From the NCBI RefSeq assembly GCF_028583425.1, contig NC_072798.1:12030501-12094500 (forward strand): a stretch of DNA of 64,000 nt, in the 5' to 3' direction. A program made the translations under genes and the position numbers. Positions 31,087 through 41,774 of this stretch are shown here, piece by piece. Each line of letters begins with the position of its first letter. Positions within the stretch are counted from its first letter, which is position 1. Source of the DNA: Eublepharis macularius (taxonomy: Eukaryota > Chordata > Lepidosauria > Squamata > Eublepharidae). The notes under the pieces are model-generated. The model saw nothing but the letters and a program-made list of their open reading frames with translations. It was not told the origin of the DNA and did not search any database.

Positions 31087-32324
31087 GGACTGGATTATGA
31101 AAATGACGGAGTTAGCGGAGATGGCAAAACCTACAGCCCTGATCAGAGACTAAACTTTGTCTACTTTTATGGTTGACTTTATGCATGAGACGAGGAAAAA
31201 TGGACTGATGATTTGTGGTTTTGATGTTTAAGAAGATAAATTTGGGAAAAATAAATAGAAGGGAGGCAGTATGGAAAAGGTAAATTTTGGAGATAGCAAA
31301 ACTAAAATGCTTGTTAAAATATGATAGGTGTTGTAGAGAAAAATGAAAAAATGTATTCTTTTTCTTTGTTATTTTCAATCTTTGTTCTTTTTCTCTCTTT
31401 GTATTCTTTTTTTCATCTTCTATTTCTCTACCCTTTTTACTGGGTAGAGAACCCCTCTCTCTATCCTTTACCTTTACCCTTTTCTTTTGCCCTTTTTATC
31501 TTATTAATAAAATTTTAAAAAACTACACAAAAAACCCCTCTTCCTGAACAAGTGCAGCTCTCAGAGTAGGAACGCTACTGAATTTCACCACCTCACCAGG
31601 CTTCTGTGCAGGAGAGAGAATAAAATGCACGTGGCACATGTTAATCACATTGCTTAATGTTCTCAGGTTCCTGCATAGATCGATGGCCTGGTGGTGGTGG
31701 GGAACACTATTGTACTGAGCATCTGCGACACCACTGCCAACATAATACAGAACAGGTTTAAGGTATGTTTTCCACAAGTGCCTGCTGGACGGGATTCCTG
31801 TGTGTCCGAAGAACCCACAGAGGGGACAATCTCCTGGAATGAAGAAAGATTCACCAAGTTTCTGCTCCCATATCCTTTGGCTGCCAAACATCCTGTTGCC
31901 AAGGGACTAGTTGATGGATTCAGTGTTGCCTTAAGCAATGTCAGCCTCGCTGTCAGTGAAATTCCATCTACTGAATTTTTATTAGTCATAGCAGAGGAAG
32001 AATCATAATCCAGGCCAAATATCTGCAGGGTTGACGCTTACATGATTCCTATGCCATCACTTAAATGAGCCAATTTGGCATGTGAAAGTCTTCCCCGGTC
32101 TTGCTCCTGCAAAAGTTACCCATCAGCAGAGTGACTACATTATCAGTTGGCCTACATCTCAGAGAAGGGTGGAGCCAGCTCTGGGTTACTGGAGGTAGGA
32201 GTACATGACTGAATGCTTCTGCACACACAAACCATTCCCTGTGTGTAGAAGTTTAGACTTCAAGGAGAAGGTTCCTCCTCCCTGACACACTAGTTTTCTA
32301 TCTGAAATGAATTCCTGCCCTCAA
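31087..32324. other. Intergenic DNA with a T/C-rich tract
   Basis: 31340-31520 is T/C-rich. 31523-32008 has overlapping open frames on both strands (105-122 codons) but no domain or coding bias that I can recognise. It might be an old repeat or a decayed coding fragment. Confidence 0.35.
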
Positions 32325-32577
32325 GAGACCCAGTTTGGTGGAGTGGTTAGGAGCGCAGGACTCTAATCTGGAGAACCGGGTTTGATTCCCTACTCCTTCA
32401 CTTGAAGCCAGCTGGGTGACCTTGGGTCAGTCACAGCTTCTAGCTCTCTCAGCCCCACCCACTACACAGGGTGTTTTGTTGTGGGGATAATAATGACATA
32501 CTTTGTAAACTTCTCTGAGTGGGTGTTAAGTCACCCTGAAGGGCAGTATATAAATCGAATGTTGTTGTTGTTGTTGT
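32325..32577 (+). mobile_element. tRNA-type SINE, full length
   Basis: Head with TGGTGGAGTGGTTAGGAGC and B-box CCGGGTTTGATTCCC. The body has GACCTTGGGTCAGTCACAGC, the 3' end is CAGTATATAAATCGAATG, and the tail is (TTG)n. Confidence 0.75.
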
Positions 32578-32775
32578 TATAAGTCATAGCCGACTTACGG
32601 TGACCCCTGGTGGGGTTTTCATTGCAAGAGACTAACAGAGGTGGTTTGCCCTTGCCTACCTCTGCAACCCTGGTCTTCACTGGAGGTCTCCCAGGCAAAT
32701 TACTAACCAAGGCTGACCCTTCTTAGCTTCAGAGATCTGACGAGATCAGGCTTGCCTGGGCTATCTATGTACAGA
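32578..32775 (-). mobile_element. 5S-rRNA-derived SINE, antisense
   Basis: The plus strand starts with the tail (TAAGTCATAGCCGACTTACG) and ends with the head (CTTCAGAGATCTGACGAGAT). It joins directly to the (TTG)n tail of the preceding SINE, so one inserted into the tail of the other. Confidence 0.75.
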
Positions 32776-33270
32776 GTTTAATTTATCAGCTGGATTTTCT
32801 CACATGGGCTAGCTCCTGCAATCTGAAATTACGCAGGCAGAGACTCGTCTACCATCTCGAGGAGAACTACACTGTAGCCTTGTAAGAAAGACTGGTTGAA
32901 AGGTGAAGGCACCAGTTCAAGACACTTATCATCGCAATACTGATTTGATTCAGATGGTTGAATTAAGCCCCAGACCAAGAAAGAAAGAGAAATGGAAAAA
33001 ATTCTTCTAATCTACCTGTCCTAGAAGGAGGTACAGCCCCTGGGAGAGCATCTGCAGTATATACACAGAAAGTCCTGGCTTCCATCTCTGACATCTCTGA
33101 CAGTTAAAAGTAGTAGGTGATGTGAAAGACCTCCACCTGAGACCCTGGAGAGCAGCTGCCAGTCAAAGCGGACAATACTTACCTTGCAAAACCAAGTTAA
33201 TGAAGATAGCTTCAGGTGGGTAAGCATGTTGGTCTGTAGTAGAAGAGCCCGATTCTGATGAAGGGAGCTC
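32776..33270. other. Intergenic DNA, edge of a foldback repeat
   Basis: The last 45 bases (GTTGGTCTGTAGTAGAAGAG, then GATTCTGATGAAGGGAGCTC) are one side of an AGTAGCACCTT-type repeat. The other side is at 33659-33700. Confidence 0.4.
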
Positions 33271-33273
33271 TGA

Positions 33274-33655
33274 GAGCTAAACTACAAGAGACGAATTACA
33301 CGAGGACACTCACGTGAAGGGAGTCACAATGTTAGCCGGGAAGCTGAGTTTTAAAAGAGATAGGAAGGCTTCATCAATTTCCCCTCTCTACAGAGCCAGC
33401 AAAGATCACTCCTCAGAGGGTTTGCTAATTTCCTCTTTGCCTTCTGTAGGCTCAGTCAGTTTCACCTCCCCTTCTAGGAGGCAAAGAGGAAATTAACACA
33501 CACACGCAGGCACCAAGCAGCTATATTTGCAGGCGCTGTAGATAGAGGAAATTGACCCAGCCTTCTGATCTCTTTTAAAACTCAGTCTCCCGGCTAACAT
33601 TGCGACTCCCTTTAAATGTGTGTCCTCGTGTAATTCGTCTCTCATAGCTTAGCTC
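33274..33655. mobile_element. Foldback DNA element (382 bp) nested in another repeat
   Basis: Left end GAGCTAAACTACAAGAGACG and right end CGTCTCTCATAGCTTAGCTC. The inner arms share ATTACACGAGGACACTC and its complement. Flanks TGA and CGA. Its termini are intermediate between the GAGTCTCTCTACATGAGAC type and the GAGCCAAGCTACAAGTGAC type. It sits between the two sides of an AGTAGCACCTT-type repeat. Confidence 0.7.
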
Positions 33656-33718
33656 CGAGTCTCAAAAGCTCACAGTCTGGAAATCTAGTTGCTCTTTAAG
33701 TTAAATTGTTAAGATAAA

Positions 33719-33946
33719 TGGTTGTTGTGGGTTTTCCGGGCTGTATTGCCGTGGTCTTGGCATTGTAGTTCCTGACGTTTCGCCAGCAGCTGTGGCTGGC
33801 ATCTTCAGAGGTGACACTGACACTGAGAGATCTCTATCTTTTGGTGCTACACCTCTGAAGATGCCAGCCACAGCTGCTGGCGAAACGTCAGGAACTAACA
33901 ATGCCAAGACCACGGCAATACAGCCCGGAAAACCCACAACAACCAT
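33719..33946. mobile_element. Palindromic miniature element, TGGTTGTTGTGGGTTTTCCG ends
   Basis: Arms of about 95 bases are almost perfectly complementary: GTGGGTTTTCCGGGCTGTAT and GACGTTTCGCCAGCAGCTGT on the left, their complements on the right. A centre of about 35 bases separates them. One indel distinguishes the arms. Confidence 0.75.
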
Positions 33947-34416
33947 CGTTCTCCGGCCGTGAAAGCCTTTGACATCTTAAGCCCTCCTTACCCATTTTCT
34001 CCCAGAAATCCATCAGTCCTTTTCTCTTCCTCTTTATAGGAATTTGGAGTCCATTTCTGAACAATTCCTTTTGCATCAAATCGAAATTTGAAGAGAGGGG
34101 GGCAGGGTGGAAGGATCTTCATAATTCTGTAGATGCTCAAAGGCAGCAACAGCTTCCCAAACTTTCCTGCCTTCCTAGCAAAGCACCACCTTGGACCGTA
34201 CAAGATAAAACAACGGCAAGGGGTAATGTTGTAAAAGGAAACTTTGATTTCTCTTCAAAAGGAACCAAAAGAGAAATCCTGCTCGTAAAAGAGAAAACAA
34301 AAGAGCATAAGACGAATCAATGGCTGTATCTAAAAAGGGAATTTTGGAAAAAAATTCCCCACCCCATAACAACACTATCTTTAAGGTGCTACTGGACCCA
34401 GATCTTGCTCTCAAGC
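33947..34416. other. Intergenic DNA, edge of a repeat
   Basis: 34378-34405 is a short AGTAGCACCTT-type fragment (AAGGTGCTACTGGACCC). Otherwise nothing recognised. Confidence 0.4.
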
Positions 34417-34558
34417 TGTCAGAGTGTCAGTTTGCTAGTCAGTTCGCAAGCCAAAGCTACGCCATGTTTTTATGTTATAATCTGTAGTTGTTTAGTTCTC
34501 TCCCTCCAGGCCAGGTGCTGCCCAAGGCACCTATATCTATGGGAGCGAAGAATTCTTT
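34417..34558 (+). mobile_element. LTR fragment (fossil), plus orientation
   Basis: Begins TGTCAGAGTGTCAGTTTGCT. It matches about 140 bases of the LTR at 36352-36730 in the opposite orientation and ends where the L1 3' end begins. Family not identified. Confidence 0.55.
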
Positions 34559-36351
34559 TTAAAAAAAAAAAATTTATTGGTGAGTTTATATTCCATATTT
34601 AATACATACTTTCCCATCATATCTAATTTACTCTAACCCCCACCCTTTCCTCCCCCCTCCTTATCGACTTCCAACAGCTTTCCAACCCTTAACCCTTCTT
34701 ATTACTTAACTTGACTTCACTTATATTCTTCTATAACACATATATCATAATATTTCTTACTCTAAGCATATTCAAATTGTTTTATATATATACTATATTA
34801 AAATTACTAATCCACCAATGTGTCCATTTTACTCTTCCTTGATTAAACTCTATATTCTAAGTAAGATTTACTTAAACATAATACTAGCTTAGATTGTAAT
34901 AATTAAATTCCCCCTTAGTGGTAAAGTCACTTATCTCTTCTGTTTACAACATCACATTTTAATAGTTCTCAAACTGCCTCAGTTCTCCCTTCACATCCCA
35001 TTTTTTTTCTAAATATTGTTTCAATTTCCCCCAATCAGCAATAAATTGTCCTGGATCAAGATCTTTAAGTTTTCTTGTCATTTTGTCCATCTCCGCCATG
35101 TACAGCAATTTATAAATCCAATCTTCTATAGTTGGTATTTCTTGTATTTTCCATTTCTGCGCATACAAAAGTCTTGCCGCTGTGGTCATATAAAATAACA
35201 ATGTTCTGTACTGCACTGGAACACCTTCCATTCCCAAGTTCAGTAGCAACAATTCTGGGGTCTTATTTATTTGGATTTGTAAAACCTCATTAATTGCTTC
35301 AATTATATCTCCCCAGTATTGATTAGCTACCTCACAAGTCCACCACATATGATATAATGACCCTTCTTGCTTTTTACATTTCCAACATTTGTCTGACATG
35401 TTAATGTTTCCTAGCGCAATCTTCTTTGGTGTTAGATACCATCTATAGATCATTTTGTATACATTCTCTTTAATGTTCGTACAGGTTGAAATCTTCAGTG
35501 TATTTTTCCACAGGTGCTCCCACGCCTCCATTGTTATTTCTTTGTTGAAATTTACTGCCCACTTCACCATCTGGACTTTTACTATTTCATCCTTCGTATG
35601 CCATTTTAGAAGTACTTTATAAATCTTTGAAATTTCTTTTTTGCCTTCTTGTAACATCACTTCTTCTAATTCTGAGCTTTCCATTCTTATTCCTCCTTTT
35701 AAACAGTCCGAATTGAAAAGATCTCTGATCTGTCGATATTGAAACCATCCATAACAAGGAGACAGCTCTTCTTCTGTCTTTATTCTTATTGTTGAATATT
35801 GTATTTGTGTTATCTCCTTGTAGGTCAAACGTTGCTGTTCGTTGTCGACAGTTCTCGGATCTATTACTTCGTACGGAACCACCCATGAAGGAATTCCATC
35901 TTCCAAATAAACCTTATACTTCTTCCAGATTGTGAAGAGGCTTCTTCGAATATAGTGGTGCAAAAACATAGAGTCTGCTTTAACTTTATCATACCACAGA
36001 TAGGCATGCCATCCAAACAACTTTTTGTGTCCCTCCGAAGCCAGCAATTTATGGTTTTTTAATGTTATCCAATCTTTTAACCATGCCAGACAAATTGCTT
36101 CATAATATAGTCTTATATTGGGCGGTTGCAAACCACCTCTTTCCTTCGCATCCTGTAATACTTTCATTTTCACACGTGGTTTTTTGCCTGCCCACACAAA
36201 GTCTGAAATTTTCCTTTGCCATTTATCAAATTGTTTAGAGTCTCGGATAATTGGGATTGTTTGCAACAAGAACATCACACGTGGTAGAACATTCATCTTT
36301 ACATTCATAACTATGGAATCCCAGTTATCTAGAGTTTGTCTCCCCCCCTTC
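34559..36351 (-). mobile_element. L1-clade LINE, 5' truncated, 3' end with long open ORF2 tail
   Basis: The minus-strand frame 34959-36356 is open for about 460 codons; its first few codons lie in or at the edge of the LTR. The L1 part begins near TLDNWDSIVMNVKMNVLPRV. Typical L1 ORF2 C-terminal text follows: QWAGKK-like and KMKVLQDAKERGGLQPPNIR, then CWKCKKQEGSLYHMWWTC, the cysteine/histidine-rich C-terminal motif of L1. The reverse transcriptase and endonuclease are missing. A 3' UTR of about 380 bases ends with AATAAA and a homopolymer run near 34559-34573. An uninterrupted frame over 1.4 kb suggests a young copy. Confidence 0.85.
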
Positions 36352-36730
36352 TGCAAGAAGCACGAAGTTTCTTGATTCCAAAAGGTTTATTGAAAGACAA
36401 TGCTCAGGATACAGTTATCCATATTCCAAGGCCTAGGAAAGTCTTGGCTGAACAAAAGCTTTGTTGAGAATGACACACAAAATGAAAGTAACAACACTGC
36501 AGACAGCCATTCCCAGCCTCCCCCCCTTAGTCCTGTCTAGAAGGCCTGGGAAGGTGGGGATGTCAAGGTCGGCCGGAACGGGTTGATAAGAATTTTTCGC
36601 TCCCATGGATATAGGCGGCTTGTGCAGCACCTGGCCTGGAGGGAGAGAACTAAACAACTACAGATTATAACATAAGAACATGGCGTAGCTTTGGCTTGCG
36701 AACTTACTAGCAAACTGACACTCTGATACA
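36352..36730 (-). mobile_element. Solo-LTR-like element (fossil), minus orientation
   Basis: On the minus strand it begins TGTATCAGAGTGTCAG and ends GTGCTTCTTGCA. A polyadenylation hexamer in CTTTCAATAAACC sits about 45 bases from its end. A 140-base part recurs inverted at 34417-34558 on the other side of the L1. No internal retroelement genes are attached. Retrovirus or Ty3-type, not resolved. Confidence 0.55.
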
Positions 36731-37387
36731 AGCTAATGAAGACTCATTCATATGCACAGAGCTGGAAACTGAAGAGCATCAGGCAAAAGATATTGTGCTG
36801 ATCATACAAAGACAGCCTCATAGCAGTTATACCAGGCCTGACTAGTCCAGTGGTTTCACAGGGCCACCATAAATCAGCTATGACTTGATGTCACTCTCCA
36901 GCACCACCCCACAGATTCTACTCAGATGTCACACGGAGAAAAAGTAAGTAGGAAAAGGGAGAAAAAACCTCTCTGTGTGACAAAGATAGGAAGCCAAGCT
37001 TGTTAAAAGAAGGATCGTATTCGTTTGACTTGTTTACTAGATTTATATACTTCCATCTCAATTAAAAACATTCCTAAGGCAGTTTCCAATCACCAATTAA
37101 AATACAAGCTACGAAAACATACAATAAAATCGACGCCCGTAAAACATGTGTACTTAAAAAAAACAACTATCAAATCCAGCAGCCATAAAATAGCTGGAAG
37201 ATAGTAAAATAAGAATAATAGAATGCCATGGCCTGGATATGGGGGCCGGGCTAAATGCCTAATATAATAAATAAAAAATAATAAATAATAACCCAAAGAG
37301 ATGTTACTCTTATCTACCTCCTATTTTTATCTTTCCCATGGACCGCACTGTACACATGCAGCTGTTTATAATAAAAAAATGAGGCTG
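36731..37387. other. Intergenic DNA with small repeat tails
   Basis: 36853-36905 is a detached 5S-SINE/LINE-like tail (CATAAATCAGCTATGACTTG). 37040-37140 looks like the antisense 3' end of a LINE or SINE (TTTATATACTTCCATCTC). Confidence 0.45.
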
Positions 37388-37602
37388 TAGGATAGCCCAG
37401 GTGAGCCTAATCTTGTCAGATCTCAGAAGCTAAGCAGGGTTGGCCTTGGTTAATAATTGGATGGGAGACCTCCAGCAAAGACCAGGGTTGCAGAGGCAGG
37501 CAATAGCAAACCTCCTCTATTAGTCTCTTGCCATGAAAACCCCATCAAGGGGGTGTCATAAGTCAGCTATGACTTGATAGCACTCTCCACCACCACCAGA
37601 AC
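37388..37602 (+). mobile_element. 5S-rRNA-derived SINE, well preserved
   Basis: Head TAGCCCAGGTGAGCCTAATC. The 5S core is AGAAGCTAAGCAGGGTTGGC followed by TAATTGGATGGGAGACCTCC. Body GACCAGGGTTGCAGAGGCAG, tail GTCATAAGTCAGCTATGACT, then a CCACCACCACC run. The closest copy to 5S rRNA in the window. Confidence 0.85.
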
Positions 37603-38097
37603 AGTAAAATAAGCAGCAACGGGCAAAACAAAGACAGCCAAGCTACCTATGAAAACAAACCCCACAACATTGCACCTAAATACTTAAAACAAACGGTCTC
37701 TCCTCCAACTGCCCAGGTAAACTCAAAACTCTTACCCTGCTTTACGACTGACCTCCAGATCACAGTTTGTTCCAGGGCCCTTTAAGCATAAAATTGCTCA
37801 ACACTGACATGTTTTTGACAGCCTTCAGCAATGAAATCGTAATAATGCCTCCATACCGTTATCGGCTGGCCCCAAGAATAATTGATCTCCTGCAGAGGTT
37901 GGGCTGATCTGTTGGCTGCTCACAGCCATGATCACTTATTCTGCTAGAAATCGACAGAATTCAGAAAGAAAGGTCATTTTCCAGTTAGGCAGAAAGGTTA
38001 AAGTGCTTGCCACAAAACTAGAGGCGATAAGACTTATAGGTCAGGTAGAGCTCCGAATTCTAACACCTGCCCAACTCCCCTCCTCAAAAAATACTAT
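37603..38097. other. Intergenic DNA, nothing recognised
   Basis: No gene or repeat family identified. Confidence 0.4.
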
Positions 38098-38325
38098 CGA
38101 GGCCAGTGTGGTGCAATGGACAGAGTGTCAGACTAGGAGCTGCGAGACCCAGGTTCGAATTCCCACTCTGCCAAGCAAGCTCACCGAGTGACCTTGGGCC
38201 AGTCACACCTTCTCAGCCTAACCTACCCCACAGGGCTGCTGTGAGGATAAAGTGGAAGACAGGAGACCAATGTAACCTGCTTTGGGTCCACCTTGGGGAG
38301 AAAAGCAGGCAATAAATGAAGGCAA
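38098..38325 (+). mobile_element. tRNA-type SINE, full length
   Basis: Head GGCCAGTGTGGTGCAATGGA and B-box CAGGTTCGAATTCCC. Body GACCTTGGGCCAGTCACACC, 3' end GGCAATAAATGAAGGC. This is the common lizard SINE type, also seen at 49312-49530. Confidence 0.8.
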
Positions 38326-38334
38326 CAAAACACA

Positions 38335-38428
38335 AGGGGAAGTAGTTGTGAATTTCCTGCATTATGCAGGGGGTTGGACTAGATAACCCTGGAGGTCCCT
38401 TCCAACCCTGTGGTTCTATGATTCTATG
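38335..38428 (+). mobile_element. CR1 3' terminus
   Basis: GTTGGACTAGATAACCCTGG, then TCCCTTCCAACCC and GATTCTATG at the end: the conserved CR1 3' UTR with its octamer repeat. Confidence 0.85.
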
Positions 38429-38727
38429 TTCAGAGCACAACCTTTCCAAATCCGTTAAGACTTAATCCACTTTTATGTTAGGTATAGTTGAACTTACACT
38501 TTTAAAAAAAGCTTGTTTGCCCCCTTCTGCTTCACCCTTGCTGCAATTACTCCAAAGTTACCTACAAAATATTAAGCCCTCCTGCAGTAATTTATCAACA
38601 ATGTCCTAACAACAGGAAATCACTATGTCCTTCAATATAGTTCCCTTTGCAAATGAACATCTCTGATGAAGAGGAAGAGAGACCAGTGAAGGACCTAGAT
38701 TAGCCATCAATATACTGACTTAAATGA
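38429..38727. other. Intergenic DNA, nothing recognised
   Basis: No feature seen. Confidence 0.4.
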
Positions 38728-39365
38728 GAACACTACAATACCACTGTTATTACAGTTTTTGGAATCTTTTATAGCAAAGTGCAAAGTGCTAATAGTGTGC
38801 AATGCTTATAAATAAATAATGTTTACAAAAATAGTAAGTCACTTCAAATCCCAACTACATCAATGAACCAGCACAAAAAATCAATAATCAATCAATAATC
38901 AATAAATAGTACAATCAATAAATGATACAGACAATCAACAGGTGTCCAACTGGTGAAAAGTCATGAATTGATATATATATTCCTTTTGTTTGTTAATAGG
39001 TGTTGTTTTCAATTGTACAAAACTTGTGGAAGTGACCACCAATCATGATGAAAAAGACTGGAGCCGAACGCCTCCCCAAACAATCAGCTGACGGGTCCCC
39101 ACCAGCGCACTTCCAGCTCCCGCCTCGTACCATCACTTCCTCCCAGGCATTATTATTATGGATGTCGCCGCTAGTACTCTAGCTCATCACTCAGTTGGAT
39201 AGATATTTATTGCTTGTGCTGGTTCATTGATATATTTGGGATTTAAAGTGACTTACTATTTTCCTACACATTATTTATTTATAAGTGTTGCACACTATTA
39301 GCACTTTGATATAAAAAATTCCAAAAATTTTAATAACAGTGGTCTCGTAGTGTTCCTCTAGTGTT
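38728..39365. repeat. Inverted-repeat unit with arms of about 150-160 bp
   Basis: The left arm (about 38728-38890) contains GAACACTACAATACCACTGT, GCTAATAGTGTGCAATGCTT and AGTAAGTCACTTCAAATCCC. The right arm (about 39215-39365) contains the near-complements in reverse order. The central 300 bases are unique and include CGCACTTCCAGCTCCCGCC. Possibly a foldback transposon, or two long terminal repeats of a Penelope-like element in inverted arrangement. Not resolved. Confidence 0.55.
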
Positions 39366-39834
39366 TTCTGTGGTTTAGGTTGTTCTATTCGAAAGAGCCC
39401 CATTTGGGTTAGTATTAAATGAGATAGGAGCAAAAAAATAATGATCACTCTTTATGGCACTTTGTACAACTGGGTTTCTCATCACAGTGATTGGGAATTC
39501 ATAGCTGTTGAGTCAAATTGCCATCTTGAGTAGAGTTGGGTAGCTAACCCTAAAAACTAAAAAAAAAAAAAACAGTATGGAAGAACAACGTCTATGGAAA
39601 TAAACAATTGTCGTTAACGACCAAACCAATCACTGAATCAGATAAAATTCAAGAATTCAGTAAAAACACCTATCAGTCCTAAAAGTCTTAGAAAAATAAA
39701 AAGGGATTAACCGTGCCCCAGTGAAGCACTATAAGTGTCCCACAAATCTACTGTTTATAAAGAGGATTCTATAAATGGGACACTACTACCCTTTCCTGTC
39801 TGGTTGCCCATGACCTGACCTCTAAATGAGTTGC
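39366..39834. other. Intergenic DNA, nothing recognised
   Basis: A poly-A run lies near 39560. No gene or repeat recognised. Confidence 0.4.
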
Positions 39835-40227
39835 TACAGCATAGTGGATAAGTGGGCACCTTTCCTGGTGCCCACCAAGTATTTCTAGAAAGTGGGCGGG
39901 GCCAGGTGGGGCTCTTGCCTAGCAGGACTTCTGATTGGCTATTGGAGATCTGATTGGCTGTGCAGATTAAAATAATGTTTCAGCAGCAGCTGCCCACACA
40001 GTACTGGTTTTGTTCTCTCTCGCTCTTCTGTCCCCATGTATTTTTTAAAATTACCTTTCTTCTCCCCGGCACTTGGGCGGCTTCTGTGTATGTGGCTCCA
40101 CCTCCTATGGCAACCATTTTGTGGTTGGCTCTCCCTCCTGCGGCAGCCATTTTGTGGTTGCATCCACCAATCTGTGCCAGAATTCTAAAGGCGCCCACAG
40201 GCTTAAAGAGGTTGGAAAACCCTGCCA
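39835..40227. mobile_element. hAT-like non-autonomous element, eroded
   Basis: AGAAAGTGGGCGGGGCCAGG, CTTCTGATTGGCTATTGGAG and CAACCATTTTGTGGTTGGCT, ending GGTTGGAAAACCCTGCC. I know this block order from hAT-type repeats of lizards. The left terminus is diverged. The overlapping long frames are not coding. Confidence 0.45.
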
Positions 40228-40234
40228 TAGCTGC

Positions 40235-40613
40235 TGTTGGAAGAGGAGGATTCAATGCTATCCTTTTCCTCAGGTTTCAGAGGGGGATAAACCAAAGAGT
40301 TTATCAAGGGCAGAGTTTATCCTCTGTCCCTTGATATGTAGATTGCTATTCTCAGGATTTCCTCCTCCTGACTTCCTCCCTCTCACTTCTTCTCTTCTTG
40401 GCATTGTTCCAGGCAACACCTCTCTCCTTCTCCTCCCTCCATCTTGGAAGCATGGATGCAGGACTTGTCCTAGCATCCATGTACATCCTTAGACTGGATC
40501 TCTCTATCCTCCTTTCCTATCAGAATATGGAGTTCCTACAATAAAGAACTCTCATTTCTTTTCTAACTATAAAGCAAGTGTTTACTTTTGTTATTTTCAT
40601 TCTGGCACACACA
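40235..40613 (+). mobile_element. Probable solo LTR (fossil)
   Basis: Starts TGTTGGAAGAGGAGGATTC and ends GGCACACACA. The hexamer in CTACAATAAAGAACTCTC lies about 75 bases before the end, as in an LTR. Flanking GCTGC and GCAGC could be a diverged 5-bp duplication. No internal region. Family not determined. Confidence 0.45.
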
Positions 40614-41774
40614 GCAGCCAGCAGAACCAGCTCACAACCACCTATAATCACACTTCCTATGCCAAATGATAGACTCTGCTAACGGCCCAAACATAGAATC
40701 CTTGAATTAGGTTTCTGGGGCCTACATTAAGATTTATTTATCAGTTGCTGCACCTCACTAGGACCATTTGCACATGTCCGACATCGAACTAAACTCATGG
40801 AACAAAGACATCTTCATGGCGAGATTTCTGACGTCATTGCACCATGAAAACAGAATCATGGCACGATGTCATCAGAAATCATGTCATGAAGACACCCTTG
40901 TTCCGTGAGTTTAGCACTATGCCGAGATTTGTGAAAACAGCCTAGCCTCCCCTCAAAATCTGAGTAAGAAAGGATGCTTCTTGCAGCTTTCAGTGTCCAA
41001 AGCCACAGGAATGATCGACAAGCATCTCTTCTCATCTCTTATATTTTATTTCACTAAAATTGTACTAAAATTTACTTGAATTAAAATTTTAAAGTATTTA
41101 ATTTACTTTTTAAAAAAATCAAATGGCCTTTAAGCACGGTACAGTCCCAAGCAGAATTACACTATTCTAAACTGACTTCAGTGGATTGTGAAGAGTGTTA
41201 ACTTGGTTTAGGGTTTGCAATGTAAAATAGACTGGTTTTTTTTTCTGCCTCCCCCCTCCAAAATGAATCACAACATTCCTGGCTACTGGTCTTAAAGAAT
41301 TCGGGAATCTTGCAAACATCCTTGACTGTCTGCTATAACATAAGTAGAAAACACAATATCAGGCTCTGAATTTGCTTTATTCTGAAGTAAGATATATGCA
41401 ATACTTGAAGCACGAGTAAAGTAAGATAAGCCCCCCCCCCCCCGCTGCTCTGAATTGCAGTAATGTTGGGTTGAACTGCAGCGATAATTTAGTTGCAACA
41501 TTGTGCATCAGAAATTGCTAAATTTCCTCACATCGGAAACCTCGCTTCATCTCCTGCAGTCTTTCATGTGAAAATTTCAAATGTTTTTCTGTGACCCTGT
41601 AACTTCTAAAGGAGTGGGAGGGGGGGATAAAAGACCAAATGCAGAATTTTCTGGTAAGTTTCAGGAAAGTTTTGCAGTCAAGAAACAAAGACATTTGCTC
41701 CACAGTCATTAAAATGAGTCAAACTCTGACTTACAATGCAGTTAACATCCACCAATACCCATTTCTCAGTCTGC
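40614..41774. other. Intergenic DNA with small palindromes
   Basis: 40770-40945 is an inverted repeat (AACTAAACTCATGGAACAAA and TTGTTCCGTGAGTTTAG, with GACGTCATTGC opposite GCACGATGTCATC), probably a miniature element. 41135-41225 holds a small decayed palindrome (AGCAGAATTACACTATTCTA). The rest is unremarkable. Confidence 0.5.

Noticed and set aside
31523-32008. Overlapping frames of 105-122 codons on both strands, possible gene fragment
   Set aside because: No family resemblance that I can recognise and no splice context; kept only as an unassigned stretch.
37425-37475. 5S rRNA gene
   Set aside because: Only the core of 5S is present, fused to a SINE body and tail; it is a 5S-derived SINE.
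39939-40492. Frames of 126-139 codons on the plus strand
   Set aside because: They span a hAT-like repeat and a probable LTR, and change character at the boundary between the two.
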